Shown: positions 63,053 through 64,000 of the stretch, in pieces
Numbering within the stretch: the stretch's first letter is position 1
Layout: each line of letters begins with the position of its first letter
From: Anderseniella sp963700895
GTDB lineage: Bacteria; Pseudomonadota; Alphaproteobacteria; Rhizobiales; Aestuariivirgaceae
Length of the DNA: 64,000 nucleotides
Assembly: GCA_963700895.1 (NCBI GenBank)
Contig: CAVOZI010000016.1
Span: 558,001-622,000, forward strand
Direction of reading: 5' to 3'
Position numbers and translations under genes: made by a program
The notes under the pieces: model-generated
Told to the model about the DNA's origin: nothing
Seen by the model: only the letters and a program-made list of their open reading frames with translations
The model's database searches: none

Positions 63053-64000
63053 ATGCTCAAGAAGACGCTAATGGCTGCCATCCTCGCAGCGGGCGCACTT
63101 TCGGCAACCGCCGCCAGCGCCGAGGAGATGAAGGAAATCAACTTCGGCATCATCTCCACTGAGTCCTCTGCCAACCTGAAATCCACGTGGCAGCCTTTCC
63201 TCGACGCCATGCAGAACAGCACCGGCCTGAAGATCAATGCATTCTTCGCTCCCGACTATGCCGGCGTTATCGAAGGCATGCGGTTCGACAAGGTTCAGGT
63301 CGCCTGGTTCGGCAACAAGTCGGCGATGGAAGCCGTTGACCGCGCCGGTGGCGAAGTGTTCGCCCAGACTGTCGACAATGAAGGCAACCCCGGCTACTGG
63401 TCACTGCTGGTGACCCACAAGGACAGCCCGCTGAACTCCGTCGAAGATGTGCTTAAGTGCGATGGCACCCTGAACTTCGGCATCGGCGATCCGAACTCCA
63501 CATCCGGCTTCCTGGTCCCGACCACCTATATCTTTGCCAAGAACAACGTCGAGCCGTCCAAGTGCTTCAAGACGGTGCGCAACGCCAACCACGAGACCAA
63601 CGCCCTGGCAGCCGCCAACAAGCAGGTCGATGTGGCGACCAACAACACCGAGAACATGCGTCGGCTCGAAACCACCAACCCGGATGCCTTCAAGAACCTG
63701 AAGGTGATCTGGCAGTCGCCGCTGATCCCGTCCGACCCGCTGGTCTGGCGCAAGGAACTGGATGCCGACATCAAGTCGAAGATCTACACCTTCGTGATGA
63801 CCTACGGCCGCATTGGCACCCCTGAAGAAGTGGCCGAAGCCCGCAAGGTACTGAGCTCGCTTCAGTGGGCACCGTTCCGCCCGTCGTCCGACGCGCAGCT
63901 TTACCCGATCCGCGTTCTCGACCTGAACAAGAGCATGCTCAAGGTTCGCGGCGACGAGAAGATGTCAGACGACGAGAAGAAGGCCAAGCTGGCTGAACTG
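63053..64000 (+). CDS. phnD: Phosphonate ABC transporter binding protein, partial at window edge
   Basis: 316 codons are present without a stop, so the gene runs off the window. Sec signal peptide (about 1-23, ending ASA), then INFGIISTESSANLKSTWQP, VQVAWFGNKSAMEAV, FGIGDPNSTSGFLVPTTY and NNTENMRRLETTNP, all typical of PhnD, which binds alkylphosphonates in the periplasm. AAGGAGA precedes the ATG. phnE should follow. Confidence 0.93.
   Translation, partial: MLKKTLMAAILAAGALSATAASAEEMKEINFGIISTESSANLKSTWQPFLDAMQNSTGLKINAFFAPDYAGVIEGMRFDKVQVAWFGNKSAMEAVDRAGGEVFAQTVDNEGNPGYWSLLVTHKDSPLNSVEDVLKCDGTLNFGIGDPNSTSGFLVPTTYIFAKNNVEPSKCFKTVRNANHETNALAAANKQVDVATNNTENMRRLETTNPDAFKNLKVIWQSPLIPSDPLVWRKELDADIKSKIYTFVMTYGRIGTPEEVAEARKVLSSLQWAPFRPSSDAQLYPIRVLDLNKSMLKVRGDEKMSDDEKKAKLAEL

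Noticed and set aside
1..64000. CRISPR array, rRNA or tRNA genes
   Set aside because: No regularly spaced repeats, rRNA signatures or cloverleaf-like sequences were noticed; a dedicated tRNA search was not possible here.

Overview
The window is from a high-GC alphaproteobacterium, most likely a member of the Hyphomicrobiales (Rhizobiales). The evidence is a gene-transfer-agent (GTA) structural cluster, a FeuPQ-like two-component system, a soxBDAG sarcosine oxidase operon, a ccmIEFH (cycHJKL) cytochrome c maturation operon, glnE, and rhizobial-type catabolic genes. No rRNA, tRNA or CRISPR array was found. Genes are dense and mostly in short overlapping operons.

Layout. 1-11601: late GTA structural genes in the canonical order gp6-gp15 (connector, head closure, tail terminator, major tail protein, two tail chaperones, short tape measure, gp12, gp13, NlpC/P60 gp14, giant gp15). 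A DUF2793 fibre-like protein and a linked lysis set follow (small membrane protein, GH24 endolysin with membrane tail, three-TM holin). 11685-14743: nitroreductase, then a small periplasmic protein plus FeuP/FeuQ-like regulators. 14744-22212: a GlxA/AraC-type regulator, a methylenetetrahydrofolate-reductase-like protein and soxBDAG, a sarcosine and C1-folate module. 22412-26504: ccmI-ccmE-ccmF-ccmH. 26536-32307: hydrolase-OsmC fusion, diphthine-ammonia-ligase-like protein, Do-type periplasmic protease, and a second two-component system with a strikingly structured leader. 32353-37566: glnE, then an EF-hand protein/ECF sigma/anti-sigma/CpxP-like operon. 37619-44093 (minus strand): PleC-like histidine kinase, pepN, DadA-like oxidoreductase. 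44192-46464 (plus strand): RidA, Rieske oxygenase and DUF1028. 46465-47648: an AT-richer patch with one orphan membrane protein. 47649-50591: M20 deacetylase, HD-fold protein, putative glycosyltransferase. 50681-56165: an accessory patch with a SnoaL protein, MFS transporter, LuxR-GAF regulator, class III cyclase, a decayed duplicate of the glycosyltransferase tail and a truncated IS1182-like transposase. 56197-61863: TPR protein, an unknown protein and a potDABC-like ABC importer. 62142-64000: phnC and the start of phnD.

How it fits together. The theme is C1, methylamine and amino-acid use: sarcosine oxidase feeds methylene-tetrahydrofolate, and the Rieske/RidA/DadA-like genes look like a demethylation or oxidation route. 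Pot-like and Phn importers bring in nitrogen and phosphorus compounds. The sox operon and the MTHFR-like gene share GTCGCA direct repeats at nearly the same distance from their start codons, suggesting one regulator.

Caveat on sequence quality. Sixteen frame breaks interrupt otherwise well-conserved genes, ten of them in soxA. Nearly all are single-base insertions with intact protein sequence on both sides, so most look like consensus errors rather than gene decay. These genes are typed as pseudogene because they do not translate as sequenced.
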